64,000 bases of DNA from Pelomonas sp. Root1237. Its GTDB lineage: Bacteria > Pseudomonadota > Gammaproteobacteria > Burkholderiales > Burkholderiaceae_C. The translations under genes were made by a program, and so were the position numbers. Numbering within the stretch: position 1 is the stretch's first letter; the number at the start of each line of letters is the position of its first letter. The notes beneath the pieces are model-generated. The model was not told where the DNA came from. It saw only the letters and a program-made list of their open reading frames with translations, and made no database searches. Location of the stretch: contig NZ_LMDK01000018.1 of NCBI RefSeq assembly GCF_001425055.1, positions 1-64,000 on the forward strand. The letters are read 5' to 3'. Shown here piece by piece: positions 1 to 10,018 of the stretch.

Positions 1-56
1 GGCAGCGGGCTCAGCAACTCGGCATGCAGATCGTGCCCGTGGCCCAGACCGCCTGA
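1..56 (+). CDS. C-terminal end of an unidentified protein, cut by the window edge
   Basis: From base 3 one frame reads a short amphipathic tail ending QLGMQIVPVAQTA and a TGA at 54-56. Only 17 codons are visible, so no family can be named. The reading looks like a genuine protein C-terminus, but this is a judgement from composition only. Confidence 0.35.
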   Translation, partial: QRAQQLGMQIVPVAQTA

Positions 57-286
57 AACCTCTTTGCAGATCAACTATTTGGTGGGTGTTTCTTGAGAGG
101 CGGGGTTCACTGCCAATTTCGCGGATCGGCCAGGAGCCGACGGTTGAAGTGGTTGCTTTCGGGGGGGCTAGCCGCGTCGAAGTGCGCATTGCCGAGGAAT
201 ACACGCTGCCTATGAACACCCACGAAATGCCCGAATGACGTATCTGCGACGTCTGGAGATGGTTATCTGCCCCACTGGAGAATTTG
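57..286 (+). other. intergenic region with a possible decayed reading frame
   Basis: No intact gene is seen. One frame stays open from about 95 to a TGA at 236-238 and ends in TLPMNTHEMPE, but it has no convincing start and no family match that I recognise. It may be the remnant of a longer gene. A ribosome binding site GGAG at 277-280 belongs to the following gene. Confidence 0.3.
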
Positions 287-1618
287 ATGAAGCACAAGCT
301 GGTGAGCTGGGTGCCCTCTGCGGCTGTTGCGGTGATCTTCTCGTCGGTCGCCAACGCAGCGCCGCCGTCGGTGGAAATGACCTGGATGTCGATCGCCAAT
401 TGGTATTTCAAGGTCGGCGACAAGCGCATTGTCATGGACGGCTACATCTCCCGTCTGCCCGAAAACTTGTTCACGGCGTCTCCGGTCTACGCAAATGACG
501 TGTATGCCTACACGAAGGAGCCGGCAGGCGTCGACGTCGCCTCCATCACCAGGGTGCGCGATGCAATGCTGGGGACTGACAAGCTCGATCTGCTTGTTGT
601 CGGCCACAGTCATTGGGACCACAGTTGGGACACCCCCACGTGGGTGAAACTGACCGGCGCCCCGATGATTGGCGGCTCATCCACTTGCATGCAAGCCGCA
701 GCACAAGGCGTAGCCGGGTCCCAATGCCGCAGCGTCAGCGGCGGCGAAAAGATCTCACTGGGCGACGGCATCACCATGCGTGTCGTTCGCTGGAACCACA
801 GCGGCGACTCAAGCAATCCGATACAGCACTTTGCGCGAGAGCTGTATCGACCGCCGATTCCCGACCCGAAGTCCGGAGGCCTTCGCGCCGGCGTTGGAGA
901 GGACTACCCCAACGGGGGCGGTAACAGGGCCTACCTGTTCACGGTGGACAGTCCCGAGGGCCAGCTCTCATTCTTCGTCAGCAATTCGGCAAGCGCGTTC
1001 GATCTGGACAAGGACATCGTGGTCGACGGTGTGAACTTCGGGCCACCTCTTGGCAACTTGGCCGCTGCAATGACGGATGCCGGACTCACTAAGGTCGACG
1101 CATGGATCGGCACAGGCGGAAAGCCGGTGGCGGAAATGGTTGTCCCGGTCATTCATCCGAAGACTTACCTGCCGAGCCACTGGGATGGACTGTTCAACGC
1201 TTTTTGGTCGGGCATGCCGTATCCATTCAAGGATGACGCACTCAAAGGGTATCTGGATGGCCAGAAGGTTTCGCTCGTGGCGCAAACGCAGTATTTCGAC
1301 AAGTACATCCTGTCGTCGAACGGCGTCGTCACGGCTACAAATCACGACGTCAAGAACAAACTGGGATTTGCGGATACAAAGCGATTTAGTCAGCTACTGT
1401 TGGATGCCGTCACGCACGTTTCCTCCACCAGCGTCGGTGACGATTGTGGTGAAGGATTTCAGCCACCGAGCGACTGGGCGAAGACCTTTGCCGAATTGCG
1501 CCAGTTCGGACCGGGCCAGCACGCTGACGCCGTTGGCCTCACGCGAGGTGCCAGGCGAGACCATCCCTTCGATCCGACACGGCGCATGACTCGCGATTCG
1601 ACGGCTATGTCCCACTAG
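287..1618 (+). CDS. exported metallo-beta-lactamase-fold hydrolase
   Basis: The 443-residue protein starts with a Sec-type signal peptide (about residues 1-24, ending VANA before APPS). It carries the metallo-beta-lactamase zinc motif HxHxDH as GHSHWDH at about 106-112. Further possible metal or active-site histidines lie in RWNHSGD (about 168-174) and PSHWD (about 296-300). It should therefore be a periplasmic or secreted zinc hydrolase; the substrate cannot be told. ATG at 287 is preferred over the TTG just before it because GGAG is correctly spaced. It is a single gene, convergent with rsgA. The last 40 residues, rich in Arg and Thr, look unconserved. Confidence 0.75.
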   Translation: MKHKLVSWVPSAAVAVIFSSVANAAPPSVEMTWMSIANWYFKVGDKRIVMDGYISRLPENLFTASPVYANDVYAYTKEPAGVDVASITRVRDAMLGTDKLDLLVVGHSHWDHSWDTPTWVKLTGAPMIGGSSTCMQAAAQGVAGSQCRSVSGGEKISLGDGITMRVVRWNHSGDSSNPIQHFARELYRPPIPDPKSGGLRAGVGEDYPNGGGNRAYLFTVDSPEGQLSFFVSNSASAFDLDKDIVVDGVNFGPPLGNLAAAMTDAGLTKVDAWIGTGGKPVAEMVVPVIHPKTYLPSHWDGLFNAFWSGMPYPFKDDALKGYLDGQKVSLVAQTQYFDKYILSSNGVVTATNHDVKNKLGFADTKRFSQLLLDAVTHVSSTSVGDDCGEGFQPPSDWAKTFAELRQFGPGQHADAVGLTRGARRDHPFDPTRRMTRDSTAMSH

Positions 1619-1761
1619 CACGCGTGCCACCGCCGATGCAGACCAGAGCAGTCTGCGCAAATGATTGCGTTCTTCTCGGGTCGGAACACCTTCTAGCGAT
1701 CGGAGGTCGTCATCTGCATGAGATGCTGGCATTGCCAAGCCGCTGTCTTGCTCGAGCCCCC

Positions 1762-2832
1762 TCAAGCCCTCTTCTCCCGCGCACGCTGGCTGCCCGCCTT
1801 GCCGATCTTCTTCCACTTGCTGCGCTGCGCTATGCGCTCCAGCGCCGTCTGCTCGCCGCGCTGGGCGTCGCGCATCAGCTTCTTGTAGTTGTCGAGCCGG
1901 TCCGCGTCGACGCGGGCGCGCACGGCGCAGCCGGGTTCGTTCTCGTGGCAGCAATCGCGGAACCGGCATTGCTGCGCGAGCGCCTGCACGTCCTCGAAGG
2001 TGGCGGCGAGCGTGCTGGCGTCAGCATCGGGCCGGAAGGTGCGCAGGCCCGGCGTGTCGATGATGCAGCCGCCTTGCACGCAGCGGTGCAGCGAGCGCGC
2101 CGTCGTCGTGTGGCGGCCGCGGCCGTCGCCCTGGCGCACGCCGCCCGTGGCCTGGCCGGCGTTGGCAAGCGTGTTGATGAGCGTGGACTTGCCGGCGCCC
2201 GAGGAGCCGAGCAGCACCAGCGTCTGGCCTGCATGCAGCCAAGGGCCGATCTCGGTGCTGGCCTGGCGCGTCAGCGCGTTGACCGGTAGCACCGGCACGG
2301 TCGCGGGCAGGCGGGCATACATCTCGGCGATGCGTGCCTGCGCTTGCGGCGCGATATCGAGCTTGGTGAGCACGACGACCGGCACCACGCCGCAGGCGCG
2401 CACCATCGCAATGTAGCGCTCCATGCGGCGCGCGTTGAAGTCGGCGTCCAGCCCCATCACGAGCAGCGCCGCGTCGACGTTGCTCGCGAGCGGCTGGCGG
2501 CGCCCGTCGTTGGCGCGGCGTGCGATCTGCGTGACGGGCTCGACCCGGTCGGCGATCCAGGCCTGGCCGTGCGCGTCGATGTGAACGCCGACCCAGTCGC
2601 CGATGGTCAGCTGTTGAACCTGGGCCTGCAGCTGCTGCACCAGCCGGGGCAGCGCGCGAGCAAACAGCTCGGTGTGGCCGTCATGCAGCGTGAAGCAGTC
2701 GCGCTGCGCCTCCACCACGCGGGCCAGGCGCAGGCCGGGTTCGTCATGGGGTTGAGGAAGTTGTACCGCACGGCTCGCGATGGCGGGGGTGAGCCCGAGG
2801 GCGTGCAGCGTCTCGAAATCGAATTCGATCAT
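1762..2832 (-). CDS. rsgA: ribosome small-subunit-dependent GTPase A
   Basis: RsgA is a circularly permuted GTPase that assists late maturation of the 30S subunit. The 356-residue protein has an N-terminal OB-fold region. It shows the permuted motif order typical of the family: G4 as TKLDIA near residue 156, G1 as GSSGAGKST near 208, and G3 as DTPGLR near 240. A C-terminal zinc knuckle follows, with Cys and His in CRFRDCCHENEPGC. The ATG at 2832 gives an N-terminus (MIEFDFETL) compatible with the family. A 14-codon frame with a strong ribosome binding site and a palindrome lies in its leader at 2953-3024. Confidence 0.95.
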   Translation of the reverse strand: MIEFDFETLHALGLTPAIASRAVQLPQPHDEPGLRLARVVEAQRDCFTLHDGHTELFARALPRLVQQLQAQVQQLTIGDWVGVHIDAHGQAWIADRVEPVTQIARRANDGRRQPLASNVDAALLVMGLDADFNARRMERYIAMVRACGVVPVVVLTKLDIAPQAQARIAEMYARLPATVPVLPVNALTRQASTEIGPWLHAGQTLVLLGSSGAGKSTLINTLANAGQATGGVRQGDGRGRHTTTARSLHRCVQGGCIIDTPGLRTFRPDADASTLAATFEDVQALAQQCRFRDCCHENEPGCAVRARVDADRLDNYKKLMRDAQRGEQTALERIAQRSKWKKIGKAGSQRAREKRA

Positions 2833-2952
2833 GGGAGTCCATTGAAAGTGGGCTTCGTCCGCGCACGGTGGCGCGGAGCAACAGGTGGGAAGCCGGCCGC
2901 GCTGTTGCGGCGATCAATGGACCCGCGGTGGACGCGAGGTCAGTCCGAACGC

Positions 2953-2964
2953 GAGTTCGAACTC
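2953..2964. repeat. 12-bp perfect palindrome in the rsgA leader
   Basis: GAGTTCGAACTC is self-complementary. A second small inverted pair, CGAAC (2946-2950) and GTTCG (2955-2959), overlaps it, so alternative stems can form in the rsgA leader RNA just after the small reading frame at 2980-3024. It may be an operator or part of a leader structure; there is no independent evidence for either. Confidence 0.35.
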
Positions 2965-2979
2965 AGTGGTGCTGGGCGC

Positions 2980-3024
2980 TCAGGCAGCCGGCAGGAGGAG
3001 GGCGACACGATCTGCTTGTTCCAT
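2980..3024 (-). CDS. possible 14-residue leader peptide upstream of rsgA
   Basis: On the minus strand AAAGGAG sits six bases before an ATG at 3024. The frame reads MEQADRVALLLPAA and stops at TGA 2980-2982. The ribosome binding site is stronger than that of rsgA itself, 148 bases downstream. No known peptide is recognised. The rest of the 322-bp gap between rsgA and gspB (2833-3154) shows no other gene. Confidence 0.3.
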   Translation of the reverse strand: MEQADRVALLLPAA

Positions 3025-3154
3025 GGTCTTCTCCTTTGCGGGCTGATTGATGAAGGCCGCCAGTCTGCCTGTGGCGTGCGGTACGCGTCAATGGCGATGC
3101 ATGGTGCTGCAGGCATGCTGTTGCTTTGCCAGCGACGTGGCGGCCTCGGTGCCC

Positions 3155-3859
3155 CTACACCGGTTGTCGGTAGCGGTGGCCCCTGAACCTGAACACCAGC
3201 TCGCGCGGGCGGATCAGCTCCAGCACGTGGTCGGGGCCCAGTTGGGCGCCTTCGCGCAGCACCTCGCCATTGATCATCGCGAAGCGGCCGCGCGGGTCGT
3301 CGGAGTAGACGGAGCCGCTGACGACGATGCGGGGCACGTCGCGGCGGATGGCTTCGGGCAGCTCGGCCAGGCGGGGGATGGGAGCTTCGGCGGCTGGGGT
3401 GGGAGCTGGGGCGGGCGGTGCAGCAGGGACGGGGGCAGGCACGGCGACAGCCACGGGTGCGGGCGTGGCCTCGCTGACGGGACGGGGCGCCGGTGCTGTG
3501 GTCACCGCGACCGGCGGTGGCACGAGTGGCAGGTAGGGCGAGGCGGACGCGGTGGGCTGTGGCGTTGGCGCGGCGGGTGGCGCGGGCACAGCCACTGGCG
3601 CCGCGGTGGCCACCGGGGTGGGCGTTGGCGGCGAAACCGGCGGGGTCGCGTCCTGCGGGCCGCTTGCCCACCAACTGCCGGCGCCGATGCCAGCCAGCAG
3701 CAGCAGGCCGCCGCCGGCCCAGGGCAGCCAGCGGCGTGGGCCGGCGGCGCGGGCGGCGTCGCTGGTGGATACCGCTTGGGTGTTCAGGCCCGGCACCTGG
3801 CCGCGCTCGCGTTCGCGATCGGCTTCGGCACGGCGCAGGGCGTCGAGGATGTAGGACAT
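3155..3859 (-). CDS. gspB: GspB/ExeB-like general secretion pathway protein
   Basis: The 234-residue protein opens with MSYILDALRRAEADRERERG, the cytoplasmic start typical of this family. One membrane span follows (about residues 45-65, LPWAGGGLLLLAGIGAG), then a long Pro/Ala-rich linker. It ends in a conserved periplasmic C-terminal domain (PRIVVSGSVYSDDPRGRF and onward). In Aeromonas the partner pair ExeA/ExeB helps place the type II secretin in the outer membrane. The gene lies 26 bp behind gspA on the same strand, so the two are probably cotranscribed. No other secretion-system genes are in the window. Confidence 0.8.
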   Translation of the reverse strand: MSYILDALRRAEADRERERGQVPGLNTQAVSTSDAARAAGPRRWLPWAGGGLLLLAGIGAGSWWASGPQDATPPVSPPTPTPVATAAPVAVPAPPAAPTPQPTASASPYLPLVPPPVAVTTAPAPRPVSEATPAPVAVAVPAPVPAAPPAPAPTPAAEAPIPRLAELPEAIRRDVPRIVVSGSVYSDDPRGRFAMINGEVLREGAQLGPDHVLELIRPRELVFRFRGHRYRQPV

Positions 3860-3885
3860 GGCGTTAGGTCTTGCGATTCTCGCGT

Positions 3886-5550
3886 TCAGCGCGCCACGTC
3901 CAGGCGCGGCTCGGCTATACCGGCAGCTCGGTTGACCTGCATCAGGGTGATGGGGCCGACGCGGCCATCGGGTTGCAAACCCTGGCTGGCCTGGAAGGCC
4001 TGCACCTGGCGGCTCAGCTCGGGCCAGCCGGGCGCGGGTGCGGAGGCCGGCGCGGACGGCGCGCTACCCGGCACGCTGGCGAGCTGTGTGGCCAGCCAGT
4101 TGCGCAGGGGAACGATGTTCTCGGCCCGCTCTGCATAGCCCGGTGGCACGCGCCAGAAGGTCGTGAACTCGCCGCGCCAGGCGCCGGCCAGCTCGGGCAG
4201 CGTGACGCGGCGGGGCGTGCCGTCCACGACCAGCGTGGCGTGCTGCGCGCCCAGCGCCACCAGCGCGGCCAGGGCCGCCGGGTGGCCGGGGCGCTGCAGG
4301 GTCAGCAGCACGGGGCGGTCGATTAGGCGGATGAGCGAGAGGCTGCCGCTGCCGCTGCGGTAGCACTGCAGGCCGCGCTGCGCGGCCACGGTGCAGGGGT
4401 CGGCCTTGTCCGGCAGCGGCAGGCCCCAGCGCTGGGCGAGGGCCGCCCAGGCGTCGGCGTCCTGCGGCTTCCAGTCGGCGAGCGTCAGCAGTTCGGGGGC
4501 TGGCTCGGCGCGGCTGGCCGCGGAGGCGGGTTGCGAAGCCGCACTCGCAGCCGCTGCCGCAGCAGATGCCGCACTGGCAGCCGCAGCCATGCCCTCCGCT
4601 CTGGCCTTCTGCAGGCGCCCGTCCATGGTGGCCTGCTGCGCCCGCCAGGCCAGCCAGCCGCCCACGATGGCCGCGGCCAGCAGGGCCACGCCAATGCCCG
4701 CCGCGACGGGCCTGCGCCTGGGCACGGGCGGCGCGGCCTGCTCGTCGAACATCTCGCGCGCAGCCTGGCGCACTATTGTTCGCGTGACCTGCGCCTGGCC
4801 GCTGGCATAGCCACCCAGCAGCGCGCGGTCGCAGAGCAGGTTGATGCGGCGCGGCACGCCGCGGGTGAGCTGGTGGATGAGGCGCAGCCCCTTGCGGTCG
4901 AAGGGCAGCGCGCCGGTGAGGCCGGCCACGTTCAGGCGGTGGCGGATGTACTGCGCCGTCTCGGCCTCGGACAGCGCGCCCAGGTGAAAGCGCGCGATCA
5001 CGCGCTGCGCCAGCTGCTCCAGCTCCGGCCGGGCCAGCATGCCGCGGAGCTCGGGTTGGCCGATCAGCACCACCTGGAGCAGCTTGCGCTCACTGGTTTC
5101 CAGATTGGTCAGCAGGCGCAATTGCTCCAGCACGTCGGCCGAGAGGTTCTGCGCCTCATCGATGATCAGCACGTTGTTGCGCCCGGCCGCGTGCTGCGCC
5201 AGCAGGAAGGCGTTCAGCGGGTCGACGTAGTCCTTCACCGTCCGCGCGCCCGCCGGCACCACGACATGGAATTCGTCGCAGATCGCCTGCAGCAGCTCAG
5301 GGACGGTGAGCTTGGGGTTGAAGATGTAGGCGACGTTGCAGTTCGCCGGGATCTGCTCCAGGAAGCAGCGGCAGACGGTGGTCTTGCCGGCGCCGATTTC
5401 GCCGGTGAGCAGCACGAAGCCGCCGCCCCCGTCCAGCCCATACAGCAGATGGGCCAGCGCCTCGCGGTGGCGCTCGCTCATGAACAGGTAATGCGGGTCC
5501 GGCGCGATCGAGAACGGCGCTTGTTTCAAGCCGAAGAAGGGCACGTACAT
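3886..5550 (-). CDS. gspA: ExeA/GspA-like AAA ATPase with peptidoglycan-binding domain
   Basis: The 554-residue protein begins MYVPFFGLKQAPFSIAPDPH, the classic ExeA N-terminus. It has a Walker A GEIGAGKTT near residue 50 and a Walker B segment (VLIIDEAQNLS) near 125. A membrane span lies around 280-300, followed by an Ala-rich stretch. A C-terminal peptidoglycan-binding repeat is seen in LQPDGRVGPITLMQVNR. ExeA uses ATP to remodel the cell wall and assemble the type II secretin. The gene is followed by gspB and preceded, 105 bp away, by a moxR-type gene on the same strand. Confidence 0.85.
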   Translation of the reverse strand: MYVPFFGLKQAPFSIAPDPHYLFMSERHREALAHLLYGLDGGGGFVLLTGEIGAGKTTVCRCFLEQIPANCNVAYIFNPKLTVPELLQAICDEFHVVVPAGARTVKDYVDPLNAFLLAQHAAGRNNVLIIDEAQNLSADVLEQLRLLTNLETSERKLLQVVLIGQPELRGMLARPELEQLAQRVIARFHLGALSEAETAQYIRHRLNVAGLTGALPFDRKGLRLIHQLTRGVPRRINLLCDRALLGGYASGQAQVTRTIVRQAAREMFDEQAAPPVPRRRPVAAGIGVALLAAAIVGGWLAWRAQQATMDGRLQKARAEGMAAAASAASAAAAAASAASQPASAASRAEPAPELLTLADWKPQDADAWAALAQRWGLPLPDKADPCTVAAQRGLQCYRSGSGSLSLIRLIDRPVLLTLQRPGHPAALAALVALGAQHATLVVDGTPRRVTLPELAGAWRGEFTTFWRVPPGYAERAENIVPLRNWLATQLASVPGSAPSAPASAPAPGWPELSRQVQAFQASQGLQPDGRVGPITLMQVNRAAGIAEPRLDVAR

Positions 5551-5655
5551 GGGGCGGCAGGATAACCATCCCGCCGATCTGCCCGGTCCTAACCCGTCCG
5601 GCCAACCGCGACGTGCCGGCTGCGCAGGAGCGCCAGGCCGGCAATCAGCGCCAAG

Positions 5656-6594
<939 letters not shown>

Positions 6595-6617
6595 GAGGCT
6601 GGACCATATCAAGAGAC

Positions 6618-7553
6618 ATGCCTACCGCCTACTTCAACCCTCCCGAATGCCGCCGCCACGACATGGGCGAAGGCCATCCCGAATGCCCGGAGCGGCTGGC
6701 CGCCATCGACGACTGGCTGATCGCCTCGGGCCTGGGCCAGGCGCTCGAGTACTTCGACGCCCGGCCGGTGGACCTCAAGGACGTGGAGCTGGCTCACACC
6801 CACGGCTATGTCGCCGAGATCGGCGCCCTGCTGCGGGCCTGCGCCGAGACGGGCGAACGTTGCGCGGTCGACCCTGACACCTCGGCCAACGCGCATACCT
6901 GGACCGCTGCCCTGCACGCCGCGGGTGCGGCCGTGCAGGCGACCGACCTCGTCATCGATGGCCGTGCCGACAATGCTTTCTGCTCGGTGCGCCCGCCCGG
7001 CCACCATGCCACGCGCGACCAGAGCATGGGGTTTTGCTTCTTCAACAACGTTGCCATCGCCGCCCGACACGCGCTGGACCGGCGCGGCCTCAAGCGCGTG
7101 GCCATCGTCGACTTCGACGTCCACCATGGCAACGGCACCGAGGACATCATTGCCGGCGACGACCGCGTGCTGATGGTCAGCCTGTTCCAGCATCCGCTCT
7201 ACCCCTACAGCGGTGCCGTCCCCAAGGGTACCAACATGGTCAACGTACCGCTGCCGGCCTACACGCGTGGCGGCGAGGTGCGCGAGATCATCGAGGCCAT
7301 GTGGCTGCCGGCCCTGGAGCGCTTCAAGCCGCAGATGATCTTCATCTCCGCCGGCTTCGACGCCCACCGCGACGACGATCTCGGCCAGTTGGGCCTCGTC
7401 GAGGCCGACTACGAATGGATCACCCAGAAGATCAAGGCCGTGGCCGACCGTCATGCGCAAGGCCGTATCGTGTCGGTCCTGGAGGGCGGCTATAACCTGC
7501 ACGCCCTCGCGCGCAGCGTGGGCGTCCATTTGCGCGTATTGGCTGATTTGTGA
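6618..7553 (+). CDS. histone-deacetylase-family zinc hydrolase
   Basis: The 311-residue protein belongs to the histone deacetylase / acetoin utilisation protein / acetylpolyamine amidohydrolase superfamily, which uses zinc to cut acetyl-amide bonds. The signature residues are visible: RPPGHHA (tandem active-site His), the Asp-x-His zinc ligands in [11 protein letters not shown], the third ligand in [10 protein letters not shown], and a C-terminal LEGGYN. Full length for a single-domain member. The substrate could be acetyl-lysine or an acetylpolyamine; the sequence does not decide. It is divergent from moxR, followed by a pair of palindromic repeats and the mscS gene. Confidence 0.9.
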   Translation: MPTAYFNPPECRRHDMGEGHPECPERLAAIDDWLIASGLGQALEYFDARPVDLKDVELAHTHGYVAEIGALLRACAETGERCAVDPDTSANAHTWTAALHAAGAAVQATDLVIDGRADNAFCSVRPPGHHATRDQSMGFCFFNNVAIAARHALDRRGLKRVAIVDFDVHHGNGTEDIIAGDDRVLMVSLFQHPLYPYSGAVPKGTNMVNVPLPAYTRGGEVREIIEAMWLPALERFKPQMIFISAGFDAHRDDDLGQLGLVEADYEWITQKIKAVADRHAQGRIVSVLEGGYNLHALARSVGVHLRVLADL

Positions 7554-7663
7554 ACTTTGCGGGACAGACCGCCCGAGCGAAGCGAGTAGCTCTGTCCCCA
7601 ACTAAGCTGAGAATTTTGCGGGACAGACCGCCCGAGCGCAGCGAGTAGCTCTGTCCCCAACTG
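7554..7663 (+). repeat. two tandem copies of a palindrome-bounded repeat
   Basis: Two near-identical 43-base units start at 7561 and 7620 (59-bp period) and differ at one base (A or C in GAGCGMAGCGAG). In each, GGGACAGA at the left is answered by TCTGTCCC at the right (7561-7568 with 7591-7598; 7620-7627 with 7650-7657), so each can fold as an 8-bp stem with a 22-base loop. They fill the gap between two plus-strand genes. They resemble REP-like or paired terminator elements; no T-run follows either stem. Confidence 0.75.
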
Positions 7664-7674
7664 ACTAAAACCGT

Positions 7675-8985
7675 ATGCACCAACCTTTGAGCCTGGCCGA
7701 ACTCCAGGCCTTGCTGACCCGTGTCTTCAGCGCCGACGCGCTGGCCGAATGGGGCCTGCTATTCGGCTGCCTGGCTCTGGCAGGGTTGCTGAGTTGGGCG
7801 CTGTCGCGCGCCGTCACCCGGCGCGAGAACAGCGTGCTGTTCGGCGATCGCGTCATCGACGGCACGCTTTTCCCGCTGTTCGCCCTGGCCCTGGCCTTTG
7901 GTGCGCGCCGCCTGCTGCCGCTGTACGGGCTGGCACCGGCCTTGTTCAAGCTGGCGCTGCCGGTGCTGGTGTCGCTGGCCGCCATCCGCCTCATCGCCCG
8001 CGTGCTGCGCGCCGCCTGGCCCAATTCGACCGCCTTCAAGGCCTTGGAGAAGCTGGGCTCCTGGCTGGTGTGGATCGGCGCGGTGCTGTGGATCACCGGG
8101 CTGTGGCCCGTGCTGATGGACGAGCTGGACGACATCGGCTGGAAATTCGGCACCGTCAAGCTGACGCTGCGCAACCTCATCGAGGGCGGGTTGACGGCCA
8201 CGCTGGTGCTGGTCGTTGCGCTGTGGATCTCGTCGGCCATCGAGGCCCAGCTGCTGCGCCGCGAGTCACTGGACCTGTCCATGCGCAAGATCGCGTCCAA
8301 CGCGATCCGCTCGCTGCTGCTCTTCATCGGCCTGCTGTTCGCGCTGTCGGCCGCGGGCATCGACCTGACGGCCCTGGGCGTGCTGGGTGGGGCGCTCGGC
8401 GTCGGCCTGGGCTTTGGCCTGCAGAAGCTGGCGGCGAATTACGTGAGCGGCTTTGTCATCCTGGCCGAGCGGAGCTTGCGCATCGGCGACATGGTCAAGG
8501 TCGACGGCTTCGAGGGCCGCGTGACCGACATCAAGACGCGTTACACGGTGATCCGGTCGCTCGGCGGCAAGGAAGCCATCGTGCCCAACGAGATCCTGAT
8601 CACGCAGCGGGTCGAGAACTCGTCGCTGGCCGACCCGCGCGTGCTGCTGTCGACGGTGGTGCAGGTGGACTACGACTGCGACGTCGACAACGTCATGCAG
8701 GCCATCACCAAAGCCGTCACCGAAGTCCCGCGCGTGTTGAGCGACCCGGGGCCATCGGTGCAGCTGAGCCGCTTTGCCGACAGCGGCCTGGAGCTGAGCG
8801 TGTTCTTCTGGATCATGGACCCCGAGAACGGCAGCGGCGGCGTGCGCTCGGACGTCAACCTGGCCGTGCTGCACACGCTGCAGCGCCTGGGCGTGGACAT
8901 TCCCTACCCGCAGCAGGTGCAGCGCCAGCCGAAGTCGGCGACCACGGCCACGTCGCCGGAGGCACCTGCACCGACTGGCGACTAG
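7675..8985 (+). CDS. MscS-family small-conductance mechanosensitive channel
   Basis: The 436-residue protein has several N-terminal hydrophobic spans (about residues 20-45, 60-90, 95-115, 125-145, 165-185, 215-235). The conserved pore helix follows, with its alternating Gly/Ala pattern (GVLGGALGVGLGFGLQKLAANYVSG). The soluble beta domain comes next, recognised by LRIGDMVKVDGFEGRVTDI and the IVPNE segment. Such channels open under membrane tension and release solutes on osmotic downshock. The stop codon overlaps that of the convergent alcohol dehydrogenase in a shared CTAG at 8982-8985, so there is no room for a separate terminator. Confidence 0.9.
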   Translation: MHQPLSLAELQALLTRVFSADALAEWGLLFGCLALAGLLSWALSRAVTRRENSVLFGDRVIDGTLFPLFALALAFGARRLLPLYGLAPALFKLALPVLVSLAAIRLIARVLRAAWPNSTAFKALEKLGSWLVWIGAVLWITGLWPVLMDELDDIGWKFGTVKLTLRNLIEGGLTATLVLVVALWISSAIEAQLLRRESLDLSMRKIASNAIRSLLLFIGLLFALSAAGIDLTALGVLGGALGVGLGFGLQKLAANYVSGFVILAERSLRIGDMVKVDGFEGRVTDIKTRYTVIRSLGGKEAIVPNEILITQRVENSSLADPRVLLSTVVQVDYDCDVDNVMQAITKAVTEVPRVLSDPGPSVQLSRFADSGLELSVFFWIMDPENGSGGVRSDVNLAVLHTLQRLGVDIPYPQQVQRQPKSATTATSPEAPAPTGD

Positions 8986-9995
8986 AAATCGGCGTCCAAC
9001 ACCACGCGGTAGCGCGCCTTGCCTGAGCGCAGGTGATCCAGTGCGTCGTTGACGCGGCTCATCGGGAAACGTTCCACCTGCGGCAGGATCTGATGCCGTG
9101 CCGAGAAGTCCAGCATGGTCTTCAGGACGGAGGGCGGCGGTGTGGGTGAGGCCGACAGGCTCTTCTGCCAGCTCAGCAGGCCGCCACTCTTCAATGCCAT
9201 CGCGTCGGTGACGACGCCGACCAGATGCATGCGGCCCTTGGGTGCCAGCGTGGCCAGCAGTGCGTCCCAGTTCAATGCGGCGCCCACGGTGATGAGCAGG
9301 AAGTCCAGGCTGCCGGCGGCGGCTTTCAGCTCGGCCTTGTCGACGCTGGACAGCGTCTTGTGCGCGCCCAGTGCGAGGGCTTCGTCGCGCTTGGAGGGCG
9401 ACGACGTGAAGGCCGTGACCTCGCAGCCCCAGGCACGTGCGAACTTGACGGCCAGGTGACCCAGGCCGCCGATGCCGACGACGCCGACGCGGTCGGTCGG
9501 CTTGATGGCATGCAGCACAAAGGGCAGGAAGACCGTACCGCCGCCGCACATCAGCGGGCCGGCGGCGGCAGGGTCGAGCGCATCGGGCAGCGGGACGGCC
9601 CAGCTCCAGTGGGCGCGCAGCCGGTCCGCGAATCCGCCATGGCGGCCGATCAGCGTCGGCTGGCGCTTGCCGCACAGATGCTGCTCGCCGCCGAGGCAGA
9701 AATTGCAATGCGTGCAGCTACTGGCATGCCAGCCCACACCGACGCGCTGGCCGATCTGCCGGCCCTTGGCATGAGCGCCCAGCGCCGTGACGCGGCCAAT
9801 GACCTCGTGGCCGGGCACCACGGGGTAGGCGGCCGGGAACCACTCGCTGTCGATCATGGCCAGGTCGGAGTGGCAGATGCCGCAGTGCTCGACGGTGACT
9901 TCGACGTCCTCGTCGCCCAGCGGGCCGGGGTCGTAGTCGAAGGGTTGCAGGGCGCCGCCGGGGGCGAGGGCGGCGTAGGCGCGGATGTTGGACAT
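8982..9995 (-). CDS. NAD(P)-dependent zinc alcohol dehydrogenase (YahK/cinnamyl-type)
   Basis: The 337-residue protein is a medium-chain dehydrogenase. It has the catalytic zinc ligand region CGICHSD near residues 37-43 and GHEVIGRV around 60. The structural zinc cluster CTHCNFCLGGEQHLC lies near 90-105. The Rossmann motif GIGGLGHLAVKFA is around 170. It should interconvert aldehydes and primary alcohols. Start ATG at 9995 gives a normal family N-terminus; the upstream open frame lies inside the next gene. It lies 23 bp downstream of the esterase gene on the same strand. Confidence 0.9.
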   Translation of the reverse strand: MSNIRAYAALAPGGALQPFDYDPGPLGDEDVEVTVEHCGICHSDLAMIDSEWFPAAYPVVPGHEVIGRVTALGAHAKGRQIGQRVGVGWHASSCTHCNFCLGGEQHLCGKRQPTLIGRHGGFADRLRAHWSWAVPLPDALDPAAAGPLMCGGGTVFLPFVLHAIKPTDRVGVVGIGGLGHLAVKFARAWGCEVTAFTSSPSKRDEALALGAHKTLSSVDKAELKAAAGSLDFLLITVGAALNWDALLATLAPKGRMHLVGVVTDAMALKSGGLLSWQKSLSASPTPPPSVLKTMLDFSARHQILPQVERFPMSRVNDALDHLRSGKARYRVVLDADF

Positions 9996-10018
9996 GCGAG
10001 TCTCCTGTTGTGTTCGAC

